Assembly: GCA_946965045.2 (NCBI GenBank)
Contig: OX337242.1
Coordinates: 682,001 to 746,000 of the forward strand
DNA: 64,000 nt
Direction: 5' to 3'
Source: Epithemia pelagica
Taxonomy: Eukaryota > Bacillariophyta > Bacillariophyceae > Surirellales > Surirellaceae
Shown here piece by piece: positions 10,619-19,621 of the stretch (the first letter of the stretch is position 1; each line of letters begins with the position of its first letter). A program made the translations under genes and the position numbers. The notes below the pieces were generated by a model. The model was not told where the DNA came from and did not search any database. It was given only the letters and a program-made list of their open reading frames with translations.

Positions 10619-12040
10619 ATGCAACAATTTCAAGTCATTTGGTGGTTCATCAAGAATCTCAAGTGCTGCTGGTCGACACGCTTTCCTTTACTACATTCAA
10701 TTCTGGCTGTTACCCTGTGGATGACACCAAGCAAGGCCTTTTTGGCATCTGATCGACGACCCCCAACCTCTCGTGCCTTTATTCGAGGACATGTTCGGTC
10801 CTACACCTCTGCACTGGTGCTGGTGACCCAGCACCCTCATCCAAACGAGTGGACTCACACGCCAAGACATGAACAAAGTGCCTGCACGTTCCCCTTTTCA
10901 AGAGACTTCTTCATGGCTCGATCCATGAATGGCTTTACCATGCCTCATCCTCGACAGGTTGTGTCCCATTTGAGCCACCCCTTGGCCGCTGGAGCCGTTG
11001 CTGTCCAAACACTCTTTGCCCAGTCTGTCATGGATAAGCTAGGCGATGCCTGGAGCTGTGCCATGGATATTTTGTGTATGGTACCTCCTGATGCCGCCAT
11101 GTTTCCTCCTGGAGTCCCCGTGAATGAAGTCATGATGGAATCCAAACTGCTCAATGATTTGAGTCACTTTGCCTTGGATGTTGTGGCTCCGTTTTGTATG
11201 GCGCTGTCCGAGTCTGCCACGATGGAATTTCGAGGATGGACCGTCGTGGGTCAATTGTTCGCCACGGGGGCCTTTCAAGTGCAAAATGTCGCTGTCACAG
11301 CACCCGAACAATGGGTCATTCAACTCGTGGCGCTCTACGTGGCATATTCAAGCCTCTTCAAACACGTATCGCACATGGCGGCCAGTCACTTCTTTTCTCA
11401 GGGTTGCACCGTGTCCACTTCGGCCAAGAATTATCGAGCCTTTACATTACTGTTTGAACCCTGTGGCATGAGTATGCACCAGTACAATACGCTCTCCTCC
11501 TTTGCAATGGATTGGGTTTCTTTGGAAGAAGGCCAAGTCATTGAAACATCGCCCGAGTCACTCTTTTGGTTGTACAAGGGAAGTGTCCAAGTACACAATC
11601 AACTGTCCAAGTCGTCGTACAATGTGAAATCCAACGCCATTACACGAAAGTGGACGGGCAATGATTTGCACGCTGGACTGTTGGGTGATTTGGACATGTT
11701 GCGAGAATTGGACTTGCCCTCCTCATCGTCCTCTCCTTCCCCGCTCGATGGAACCATGACGGAGTTGGTCGTGTCAGGAATTTTGAATCGATTGAGTTTT
11801 CTGGGATGTATACAGTCGGAGGATCAAGAATGTATGTTGTTTCATGACGACAGTAATGCCTCCATGGGTGAAACGTGGACTGTGGGTCCGGGTGGGGCCA
11901 CGGTTCTACGGCTCGACACACAAGCGGCTCTTTCCTTACTAAAGGACTATGACGAGTCTCTAGAAAAGCCTCTTCGCAGTATCCTCATGAAAGGAATTCA
12001 GTCCAAGCTGGGACGTGCCTTTGCCCAAGCTTCTTTGTAA
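10619..12040 (+). CDS. Popeye/cNMP-barrel-like protein, copy A
   Basis: The frame encodes 473 residues. An N-terminal hydrophobic segment ending in TPSKAFLASD looks like a signal peptide with an A-F cleavage context, as in diatom plastid or secretory proteins. The middle is helical and largely hydrophobic. From about residue 270 the pattern LFEPCGMSMHQYNTLSSF, then EEGQVIETSPESLFWLYKGS, resembles the cyclic-nucleotide-binding-like barrel of Popeye proteins, and the end (GGATVLRLDTQAALSLL, then MKGIQSKLGRAF) resembles their C-terminal helices. Family assignment is by pattern only. The ATG at 10619 aligns with ATGs at 19622 and 25747; a second ATG present in copy C (25789) is ATC here. It is followed by a possible polyadenylation context (AAATAAAAAT near 12107). 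Ligand and role are unknown. Confidence 0.65.
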   Translation: MQQFQVIWWFIKNLKCCWSTRFPLLHSILAVTLWMTPSKAFLASDRRPPTSRAFIRGHVRSYTSALVLVTQHPHPNEWTHTPRHEQSACTFPFSRDFFMARSMNGFTMPHPRQVVSHLSHPLAAGAVAVQTLFAQSVMDKLGDAWSCAMDILCMVPPDAAMFPPGVPVNEVMMESKLLNDLSHFALDVVAPFCMALSESATMEFRGWTVVGQLFATGAFQVQNVAVTAPEQWVIQLVALYVAYSSLFKHVSHMAASHFFSQGCTVSTSAKNYRAFTLLFEPCGMSMHQYNTLSSFAMDWVSLEEGQVIETSPESLFWLYKGSVQVHNQLSKSSYNVKSNAITRKWTGNDLHAGLLGDLDMLRELDLPSSSSSPSPLDGTMTELVVSGILNRLSFLGCIQSEDQECMLFHDDSNASMGETWTVGPGGATVLRLDTQAALSLLKDYDESLEKPLRSILMKGIQSKLGRAFAQASL

Positions 12041-12169
12041 ATTGTCCATCGTTTGTGTGTTTCCTTTTTTGGGTTTTGTTTTCGTATGTTTGCAAATTAT
12101 AGAAAATAAAAATACTCTGAATAGATCCTACTCTACCGAAAATTACATGTACATCTCCTTTCCAATCTC

Positions 12170-12810
12170 ATTTTTGCGCAATACTGGGCCATCATGTCCC
12201 GAAGCTCTTGTTCTTCTACGGCCATGCCGGGTGTACATTTGCGTTGCAGGTCCAGGCTCGTACATCCACAAGTGCATGAGTTCGTCCACGACCGATGGTT
12301 CCATCATGCTACTACTACCACTGTCTTGTTCATACGACGACAAGTCGTCTTCGTCCTCGTCGACATGATCGGTTTCCAGGACGGTATCGACCGCAAGCTG
12401 ACGCAAGAGATCCATTTCGAGTTGCCGACGACGACGTCCAGCACTTGTCATGAGAGTCACGGGGACAGTTTGGTGGTCGTCGTCGAGTCGGTTTTTGTGG
12501 ACGTCATGGGTGGAAGCGACAAGATTTTCCAGTGTATTCCGGGCCTGATCCATATCTGGATTCGGAATATCACGGTTTTTCTTGTTTCTCTGACTATCAC
12601 CGAGGTTGGTTTGTCCGGGCTTGTCAATGGTCGAGAAAAGTCTCGATGTTGTTGTCCTCGTCGTCGCGACCCCTTGTTGTCTTGTCGTCGTCGTCTTGGA
12701 CGTTCCGAACGATTGCACCCATGCTGCTTCGCAAACAGAACCGGATGTCCCTAACAACACAACAAGAAAGAGACAAGTAGAAGAAGACAAGGTCAAAGGA
12801 AGAGGAACAT
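12170..12810 (-). pseudogene. TPR gene relic, copy B (3'-truncated, frameshifted)
   Basis: Corresponds to 5178-5819 of the intact gene but lacks the last about 118 codons, which hold the TPR helices. A single-base loss just after the ancestral ATG (12808-12810) makes that start run into a stop within about six codons. A deletion of about 26 bp near 12249 shifts the frame again, so the Met-Gln-Arg-Glu-Cys segment of the intact gene is read in another frame. A long frame (12143-13036) remains open across the relic but starts upstream in former promoter sequence. It lies tail-to-tail with Popeye-like copy A, whose stop is only about 130 bp away. Confidence 0.75.
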
Positions 12811-13208
12811 GGTCAGGCACACACTCTTGTTGTTTGGCAGGTAAGGTATTCGTATTTCGAATCTCGTTTCCCTCGTCTCTCGTCATTTTGTGTTTGGTTT
12901 GTGAGATGGATTTGTTCTTTGGCAGTGATTCAATCACCGAAGACGCACGAAAGACCATGGAGCATGGAGACAGATTGCATGGAAGTCGTTGCAGATGTTG
13001 TTGTCGACAGACACGGAATCTTCTGAAATGAAGCAAACGCTAACGGAGAGAGACCCCATCGCGCCCATCCGGGCATGCCGGCTGGCGCGATTGGGAGAAC
13101 AGGAAACGGCCACATTTTGGTGCATTATCTGCTGCATCACCACAAACAACGAGCCGGAAATGGAATGCTTGGGTGGTCTTGCTGGAATCCTCAAACAGTA
13201 CTAATAGT
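12811..13208. other. Relic divergent promoter region, unit B
   Basis: Aligns with the 408-bp TPR/EXO1 intergenic region of unit A (5820-6227) and almost perfectly with 21808-22215. No gene is supported; the antisense and sense frames here are the same ones seen in unit A and show no domain. Confidence 0.5.
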
Positions 13209-15353
13209 ATGGGAATATCCGGACTCTTGCAAGGGTTAAGCCCTTTTTCAGGAACTCGAAATAATGTTCGAGACTTTTCCAATCAAGCTCTCGCCTCTGA
13301 CGCGTCTTTCTGGCTCGTCTCTTTGTCCAAGCCTGTGTCCTGTCCAACTAGCGGGCGTCGGTCTGGTCAATGCCTTTAAGCTCTTCGATCGAAAAAGACA
13401 CCGCAATCCCAATCGACGCTTTTCCTACGCCTTGCAGCAGCACCACCAGAATACCAAACAAAAATCCTCCTCCTCACGTCGCAATCATCCCACGACCAAC
13501 CATTCCAGGGACCACCTCCTCACGTATGAACGTGTCTTGTCGCAGGCCGAAGCGGTCTTTTATCATCATCCCGTGTACAAAGACGAGCTCCGCCACGTAG
13601 CGTACCTCAACAGTATCGACCAAGATGGTACTGGTGGTACGGCTGCCATGGGACCTACACGTCGTCCTACGACTTCTGCTGCTGTTGCATCCAAACCAAA
13701 AAATCCCCATTCCTTTTTTGTCTTAGCAGCACCGACTGCCACATTACACAACCACAGCGACAAGAACAACACGCACAAGAAGCCCCGTCCCCCGGTTGAG
13801 GAGGTTGTCGTCGTTGTCACAGAAGTCGGAAACGCAAACGCACCATCAAACAGCAAGCTCCCACAGTCCAGCGACCACTCGTCCAAACCAAAAATCCCTA
13901 TCGAAAGAACCAACGAGATTGCGAACTTGTATCAGACTCACCGAGGCGACAAGAGTCGTTAATTCGGCCCAGATCGTTTCACAACCATTCGAACAATCCT
14001 TTTGAACAACATCGTCATCCGTACAACGATAACGACGATGACGAGAAGGAAAATCGACCACCCGTGGGCATTGTGATGGAATCCAAACCAAAAGACCAAC
14101 CCGGCAAGAATCCCCAAAAGATTGCTCGCCATTTCGGGGATGTTCGATTTGTCAAACCCAAGTTTGACCGAGACGGAAAGTTGATGTATCCACCAAAAGT
14201 CTTGGAGGCGAAGCGTGCCTTTGAGGCAGCACGAAGGCAGCCACGAGAAATGACTGCTGGTGGCACCCTTTCAGGTTCACAACTGGATACACGACTTTTG
14301 ACACGTGTCCAAAACGCTCCCATTTCGGCAGGCTCCATAGTTGGGGAACCAAACCACGGGTACAAGCCAAACGCTCTTGGCAATGATTGCTCCAACGACG
14401 TGCCAGAGTTGCGAAATGATCAGGATTGTTTTCAAAATGAATTTGAACGAACGAGTGATACGGTCGTCAATAGTTTCGTCGCCGGTAGCGACCCGTACAC
14501 TGGTTGGAACGCTGCACCACAGGACGGGGAGGATCCAAGCGACATGCTCCATGATGCAGAACAGAATGTCGTCGTTGAAGTCCTTCCATTTCCCCCTGTT
14601 TCCAGTGGCGGCGGCTCGCCAACCATGAATCAACCTCCAGAGTGGATGGAACCGAATGAGCAATCCGCTGTAATACCAACAACAGGCATGACTTGCCCTT
14701 CCCGTGGTGGCTCCCCCATCATGAATCTACCTCCTGGGTTAATGGAACCCAATGATGAGCCGTTTCAAGAAAATCCGGGTTGCGATCATGGATCGCCACT
14801 TTCTGAAGTTGCAGAAGGCCTACATGAACATGATGTGTCCACGTTGAGCAAGTATTTCTCCACGGGCCGAAACGAAAACAGAGTAGTGGCTCGGAGGGTC
14901 ACGCTCGAAGAGTCACACAAGCCGTACCATGAGTCGCAACGGCTCGACGAACTTGGCGGTATTCAACGCGACCAACCTTTTGATATGTATGATGATTTCT
15001 TTTCACCCAGAAAGAAAGACGGTGGTGAATGTTTCAATCACCTGGAGAAGCAAATTAGTGTGGAGGAAATCGAAGATGATAGTCCTGAGCGGACCGCATT
15101 ACAGGTTCCTCCGTCCTCCTTTGATATTGAGCCTCCAAAGCCCCAGAGTCGTATAGGGCCGGCAAAGACGGCTCGAGTTCGATTTGAAGCTGGGGGCGCT
15201 CGATCTCGTGGTGGTAGACCTCTTTCCCGACAAACAAGAACTACTGTATCATCCTCATTGCTTCCAAAGAACGCACTTTCGCTTTCACGACAACGCAAGT
15301 CGGCACCAAAACAACTCAACACGCTCTTTTTATATTTAACTCCCGCCAAATAA
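13209..15353 (+). pseudogene. EXO1 relic, copy B (catalytic core deleted)
   Basis: It begins with MGISGLLQGLSPF at the ATG 13209 and ends with the same terminal codons as intact EXO1. After the Trp codon matching W34 the sequence jumps to what is nt 7045 in copy A: 715 bp are missing, removing D91, E175, D177, D196 and D198 and shifting the frame. About 21 further bases around the Cys-Asp-Tyr segment (D286) are gone, and a one-base loss near 13827 breaks the Arg/Lys-rich part. Nuclease function is therefore excluded. A 425-codon frame from ATG 14076 to 15353 still encodes the EXO1 tail with both TLxxYF motifs; whether it is expressed cannot be seen. Confidence 0.85.
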
Positions 15354-15679
15354 GATTTTGAAACGATATCGAGTACTGGATTTCATATTTTTATTGCATT
15401 ATCCTCCGGAGGAGGTAGCACATTAATTTATGAAAGCGGAATGCCATGGCAACATGGCACCAAGTACTCATACCGACCTGTATAGGTGAGTAAAAGGAAC
15501 CCAGGGAAGCGGAGATGAACTGACGTGTTGTCTTTCAAGATTCTCCAGGATGTTGGATAGAGAGTGGACTTACTCTCGACTGGGTATGAGTGTCCCCATC
15601 CCATCTACTCATTGCCTAGGTAGAGGTAGTAGGTAGGTAGATTCGCGTTAGGGTCAAACATCTGCTCTAGAACGACTGA
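15354..15679. other. Spacer downstream of EXO1 relic B up to insertion site
   Basis: Nearly identical to 9345-9670 of unit A. It ends with the first copy of the 8-bp target duplication ACGACTGA (15672-15679). Confidence 0.7.
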
Positions 15680-15705
15680 TTACCCCCAAGCAGGGGTGAG
15701 TCCAG
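15680..15705 (+). repeat. Left terminal inverted repeat of the 1.8-kb element
   Basis: 26 bp, perfectly inverted at 17480-17505. Preceded directly by target duplication ACGACTGA. Confidence 0.95.
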
Positions 15706-15840
15706 TCCCGCGTGTCTGAAAGCACGATGTGCATTCTCCTTCTCACCCCCTTGGCTCGACCTGGCCGCTCTCGACATTGATACAAATTTCATTCTACCTC
15801 CACACATCCATCACGGTGGTGGAGGTGCAGTGGTATCCAA

Positions 15841-16833
15841 ATGACCAACAGCATGTCTTCTTCTTCCCACAAACGTTGCAAGCTTTCTCAGAAGCAAGTC
15901 CGAGCAGCCTATGAACCTCAAGTTGCATCAAGACAGTCCGTGGCATCTGCAAGAGAAGGTTCTGATGCAGGCATCGCCAAAACAAACAACACTCCTGCAT
16001 CCAAGGCCCGTTCCTCCTCAACCTCTGGCATTGCATCCTTTCGTCCTCCTCCCTCCGTTACTGTTGGTGGTATTGAGGCCATAAGTGCCAACGTCCCATA
16101 TGAAACTCCTTTGGCAAACCGACAGGCACAAAAACAACAATCAAGCACTCTTGTCACGTCAGAAGCATCAACTCTTCCATCCGATCGAAGCCCCCTCGTC
16201 GCCAGTGACGACGACCAAGACAAACCAACCGAGTACGCCCGTGACTTGTCGTCGTCCTCACCTCAAAGTGTCTTGTGTCGTGGATTGTACCGATTCGTCG
16301 TGCGAGAAATCAAGCAAACTGTCCCTTTTGTCATTGCAGTGGTAGAGGAGTTGCCAGAGGAATTGCCAGACTCTTTGGATAGCACTGATGACAAGGATGG
16401 AAGCCTTGTCCGAGTATGTCGATCAACAATAAGCCGTGGTCAACGAGCGACAACAAACCATGTCCCCTTGGGAACGATCGCTCACGGAAGGAGGCAACGG
16501 GCAGCAACAATGTCAATATTCAACAAGAAGGGGCTGAAGAAACGGCTGCCCTCCTTCAAGTCTTTCAGGGCTATGTGGTGGATGAATTTTCCATGGTACC
16601 AGCAAATGAACGATTGTTTGCCTTGGCCTATTTTGACCGATCAAACAGATGAAATGCAACGCGATGTGCAAGTGGGACGACCGCATCTGCCACCGAAATC
16701 TGTCTTTGGGAAGGGAACGGAGGTCGAATACTTTTGGAACGAAGAGAAGAGTATGAATAGTGTCAAGGCGTGGTGGTGGAAGATCCCGAATTGGTGGTGG
16801 GCGATCGAAACGGAGAAGAATTTTTGCGTATGA
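15841..16833 (+). CDS. Unrecognised serine-rich ORF inside the 1.8-kb element (probably decayed)
   Basis: A 330-codon frame from ATG 15841 with a Ser/Thr/Ala-rich first half and no recognised domain. From about 16680 the residues GTEVEYFWNEEKS look like the start of a Tudor/agenet-type barrel, but the frame then becomes Trp-rich. In the next frame, from about 16770 to 16935, VVVEDPELVVGDRNGEEFL and MTVTFEDDGLTHKILFRPEE continue that pattern to a stop. A frameshift with a nearby stop (TAG about 16755) separates the two halves, so the ancestral protein is broken. Likewise EGAEETAALLQVFQGYVVDE appears in another frame near 16530-16590. It may be a captured host gene fragment; no transposase signature is present. 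Confidence 0.35.
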   Translation: MTNSMSSSSHKRCKLSQKQVRAAYEPQVASRQSVASAREGSDAGIAKTNNTPASKARSSSTSGIASFRPPPSVTVGGIEAISANVPYETPLANRQAQKQQSSTLVTSEASTLPSDRSPLVASDDDQDKPTEYARDLSSSSPQSVLCRGLYRFVVREIKQTVPFVIAVVEELPEELPDSLDSTDDKDGSLVRVCRSTISRGQRATTNHVPLGTIAHGRRQRAATMSIFNKKGLKKRLPSFKSFRAMWWMNFPWYQQMNDCLPWPILTDQTDEMQRDVQVGRPHLPPKSVFGKGTEVEYFWNEEKSMNSVKAWWWKIPNWWWAIETEKNFCV

Positions 16834-17479
16834 CAGTGACCTTTGAGGATGATGGTTTGACGCACAAAATACTCTTTCGACCGGAAGAAAAGGCACAATG
16901 GAGACCCACTCGAGGGCGTTCGTACGAATCATAGAAAGCTAATGGTATACCATCAAAATTATCATTGATTCATTGTTTCGCACAATGCCATTCGTATACG
17001 ACGAGAGATTCATTTCGAACAAACACATCTTCTGGACTGGCCATGGCTCCTACAGTTTTGAATCATTGCCTTGGGAACAACAACACTTACTATATTACTA
17101 ACTCATTCCGATTGGTGGCGAGAAGGATACGACGGAAAGGATGTAAGATTGCCGTTTACGGAAGAGGGCGATGGATCTTCACTTTCGTTGTTGTTGCGAA
17201 ATGGGGTGTTTTCCTGGTTGTCCATGCTTGTGGATGGACAATTGAATGCAACACCAAGTATGCAGAAGTGTCGTTGGTAGTATGGTAAAGCTTAGAGGGG
17301 CTTGGGTGTGGTTGGAAAACCTTCAAGGCGGATGAAATCGACCTCACTTGTTTGGCACCGTGGTGGATGCGTTGAGGTGAAATGCAATTTGTATCAATGT
17401 CGTAAAATCGCCAATTTTGGGTGGTCGAGCCAAGGGGGTGAGTAAGAGAATGTACCTTTAGGTACGACTTATGTGCGAC

Positions 17480-17505
17480 CTGGACTCACCCCTGCTTGGG
17501 GGTAA
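17480..17505 (-). repeat. Right terminal inverted repeat of the 1.8-kb element
   Basis: Exact inverse of 15680-15705; followed by the second target duplication copy ACGACTGA (17506-17513), after which the sequence resumes that of unit A (TGTTGTGTTGTAGCAAG). Confidence 0.95.
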
Positions 17506-17601
17506 ACGACTGATGTTGTGTTGTAGCAAGATTCTCCATGAGGTTTGATGACAGTGTAGCTGTAGAATGTAGATAGATAATGGATTGGACAGAATTAGAA
17601 A

Positions 17602-18763
17602 CCCTCCGACTAGGTGTCCGCTTCTTAGCCCCCCAGCCGCTCTCCGCGACCAACCATTTTAATTTTGGTTTTTTTGCGTTTTTGAAGAAAATTTCGGGTC
17701 AAAATGAAAATGATCACGCCGGCCTTCTGGATCACCGTTTTGAAATTTTGTGAGCAGGCGTGCGCACTTTGACCGTTGGTCTTCCCCATTCTTGATTGTC
17801 GTCCCAAGTTGCGACCCACATTATTTTCACTACGCACCTTTTGACATGGATAATGGACATGCACCATCACAATGCATTCTCTATCATCTGCACACCATGG
17901 ACATTTGACATATAGACCATAGATAGTGTTTTGCTCTACCCCATCCTTTCTTTGTTTTTTCTAGGAGAAGTGTGGTTGTTTCTAGTGTTTGTGTCCGTTT
18001 AAAAGTGGACCCTCCTCCACAACACCGTGCCGTTGCCGTAGGCTTGTCTCTTTGCAACCACATACAGTCCTATTTTAGAATACGTCTCTTTCTAGTTGCG
18101 TTATGGAGCATATAGAGTGTAGAGTCCCCTGCACTGCTGGGAAAGACAAGTCATGCTCATGGTAACAAAAGAAGAACAACAGGAGCAGGTCGACATCACA
18201 ATCCACTAAAGACCCAAACTGAGCGACAGCAGAGGAAAAATGGATGGCTTCCTCCACTTATCCTACCTACTCCTAATTGAGGTCTATAGCTCTATTTTGT
18301 CCTATAAGAATCCTACAAATGATGCCAGCAGCCCCACATGGCATCGACCAAAATGGATGTTACATGGCACAAACAAATGACACACTATGGCAACTGGCAA
18401 CGTAGTGAGAGCCTACAACTAAACATTGTCCATTCCAATGCAAGTATTAGCCATTCCAGAACTTACCATGATGGATGTGCAGTGACAAAGATGAGATGAG
18501 ATGGCCAGGGACGAAGCATGCCGTTTTTGATGTTGGTTTGGTCATTGCCTCGTTTTGTTGCCTGCATCGATTTTGTGACCCGTGATCTCACTGAGAACAC
18601 TATTTTGAGTCTTGTTGAGCAGAACGCCTGCCATCTTCCAGCTGTCACATCACGCCAGCCTTTCCACCGATGGATGTGAAATTTCCATTCATTTTTTTGT
18701 CTGTGAGATTGGGTTTGTCTTGCCCGAACAGACGAGCTAAGAAGCGGACATCTAGTCGGAGGG
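17602..18763. mobile_element. 1,162-bp non-coding element with 28-bp terminal inverted repeats
   Basis: The left end CCCTCCGACTAGGTGTCCGC (17602-17629) is repeated inversely at 18736-18763 with one mismatch in 28 bp. Unit A has uninterrupted sequence at the matching place (near 9745-9760), so this is an insertion. No clear target duplication is seen: relative to unit A, five or six bases (about TGCTA) are missing at the site, which may reflect a deletion on insertion or divergence. The interior has no frame above about 80 codons and no recognisable gene. It is probably a non-autonomous DNA transposon. It sits only 96 bp from the 1.8-kb element. Confidence 0.8.
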
Positions 18764-19621
18764 ATAGTCGTATTGCAATGTCATATACTTTGCCGTGAAC
18801 CAAGACTAAAATGAAAATAATCTCTACATTTACGTTTACGAGTAGCGGGTAAGTAGTATTGTGCCCACAATTCGTTGCTGGTTGGGTTCATTAAGTAGTA
18901 GTGTACTGGGATCAAAAGTTTTCCCGAAAGTCTCTCAAATAGCTTCCCTATAACTCCGAACGTCTCTCAAAAAGCTATCCGAAAGTCTTTCATTTGACTT
19001 TTTCAGGCCTTCATAGCCAAATGAGAGACATTCGGGGAGACTTTTGTTTTTAGGGATAGGGTTAAACTTGGGAATGCGGCTGAAGTGGCACTGACAAGAC
19101 AACTAGGGTCATTTTCCTTAAGAAGAGTCAATATGGAAGAGAAATGGAGACATCGACGGTCAATGGATGGTCTGTCCGAATGTCAGTCTAATTTTTGAAA
19201 GTTTCTCCGAACGTCTGTCATGAAAGTCCCTCATTTCACTCCTCTCCAAACCTAGCATCCAGTTTCTAGTCAACCGTGAAGTCGCTTCAACAAATGGGTC
19301 AAGAAGGAAGAGTAGAGGGGCAAACGCTAATCATGCAAACCTAGCATCCAGTTTCTAGTCAAGCGTGAAGTCGCTTCAACAAATGGGTCAAGAAGGAATA
19401 GTAGAGGGGCAAACGCTAATCATGCAAACTCAGCATCCAGTTCCTAGTCAACCGTGGAGCGCCAGTTTTGGCATTGTGCTGGCTTCTACCAAGAACATTG
19501 CTTGGTTGACTGCATAGAGCATAGAACAAACAAAGATGCAACTTTATGTTCTCATTTCTTTTCAATCTTTTCAACAGAGCCTCTCGGCATTCACATTCAA
19601 CGGATGTAATACGGTTCGACC
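18764..19621. other. Spacer upstream of Popeye-like copy B
   Basis: Almost identical to 9760-10618 of unit A, including the 89-bp tandem repeat. No gene supported. Confidence 0.6.
19249..19458. repeat. 89-bp tandem repeat, about 2.4 copies (unit B)
   Basis: Same repeat as at 10246-10455, with the GCATCCAGTT word at the same 89-bp period. In unit C only a degenerate single version is visible (about 25370-25560). Confidence 0.8.

Larger units (their letters stand above)
5178..12165. repeat. Tandem cassette unit A (TPR - EXO1 - Popeye-like)
   Basis: This is the left unit of a three-fold array. Homology to units B and C starts inside the TPR coding region near 5178 and ends shortly after the Popeye-like stop codon near 12165, so the duplication breakpoint cut the TPR gene. 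Unit A keeps the whole TPR gene and a full EXO1. The borders are accurate to about 20 bp because the junction contains about 16 bases of unclear origin. Confidence 0.75.
15680..17505. mobile_element. 1,826-bp DNA transposon-like element with 26-bp TIRs and 8-bp TSD
   Basis: The termini are perfect 26-bp inverted repeats starting TTACCCCCAAGCAGGGGT (15680-15705 and 17480-17505). The inverted similarity continues inwards: CTCACCCCCTTGGCTCGAC at 15742-15760 is matched inversely at 17424-17442, and the GACATTGATACAAATT word recurs inversely about 100 bp from each end, so the TIR is roughly 110 bp with gaps. The element is flanked by ACGACTGA at 15672-15679 and 17506-17513; the empty site in unit A (near 9661) has this word once. 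An 8-bp duplication fits hAT, Merlin or Mutator-like superfamilies. No transposase is recognisable, so it is probably non-autonomous. Confidence 0.9.

Noticed and set aside
12143-13036. 297-codon minus frame as a functional shortened TPR gene
   Set aside because: It begins in former promoter sequence, reads through the signal region in the original frame only after losing its ATG, and leaves the TPR frame at its end; better described as a relic.
15841-16833. Transposase of the 1.8-kb element
   Set aside because: No DDE/D, BED or hAT dimerisation pattern could be found; the frame is Ser-rich and broken.
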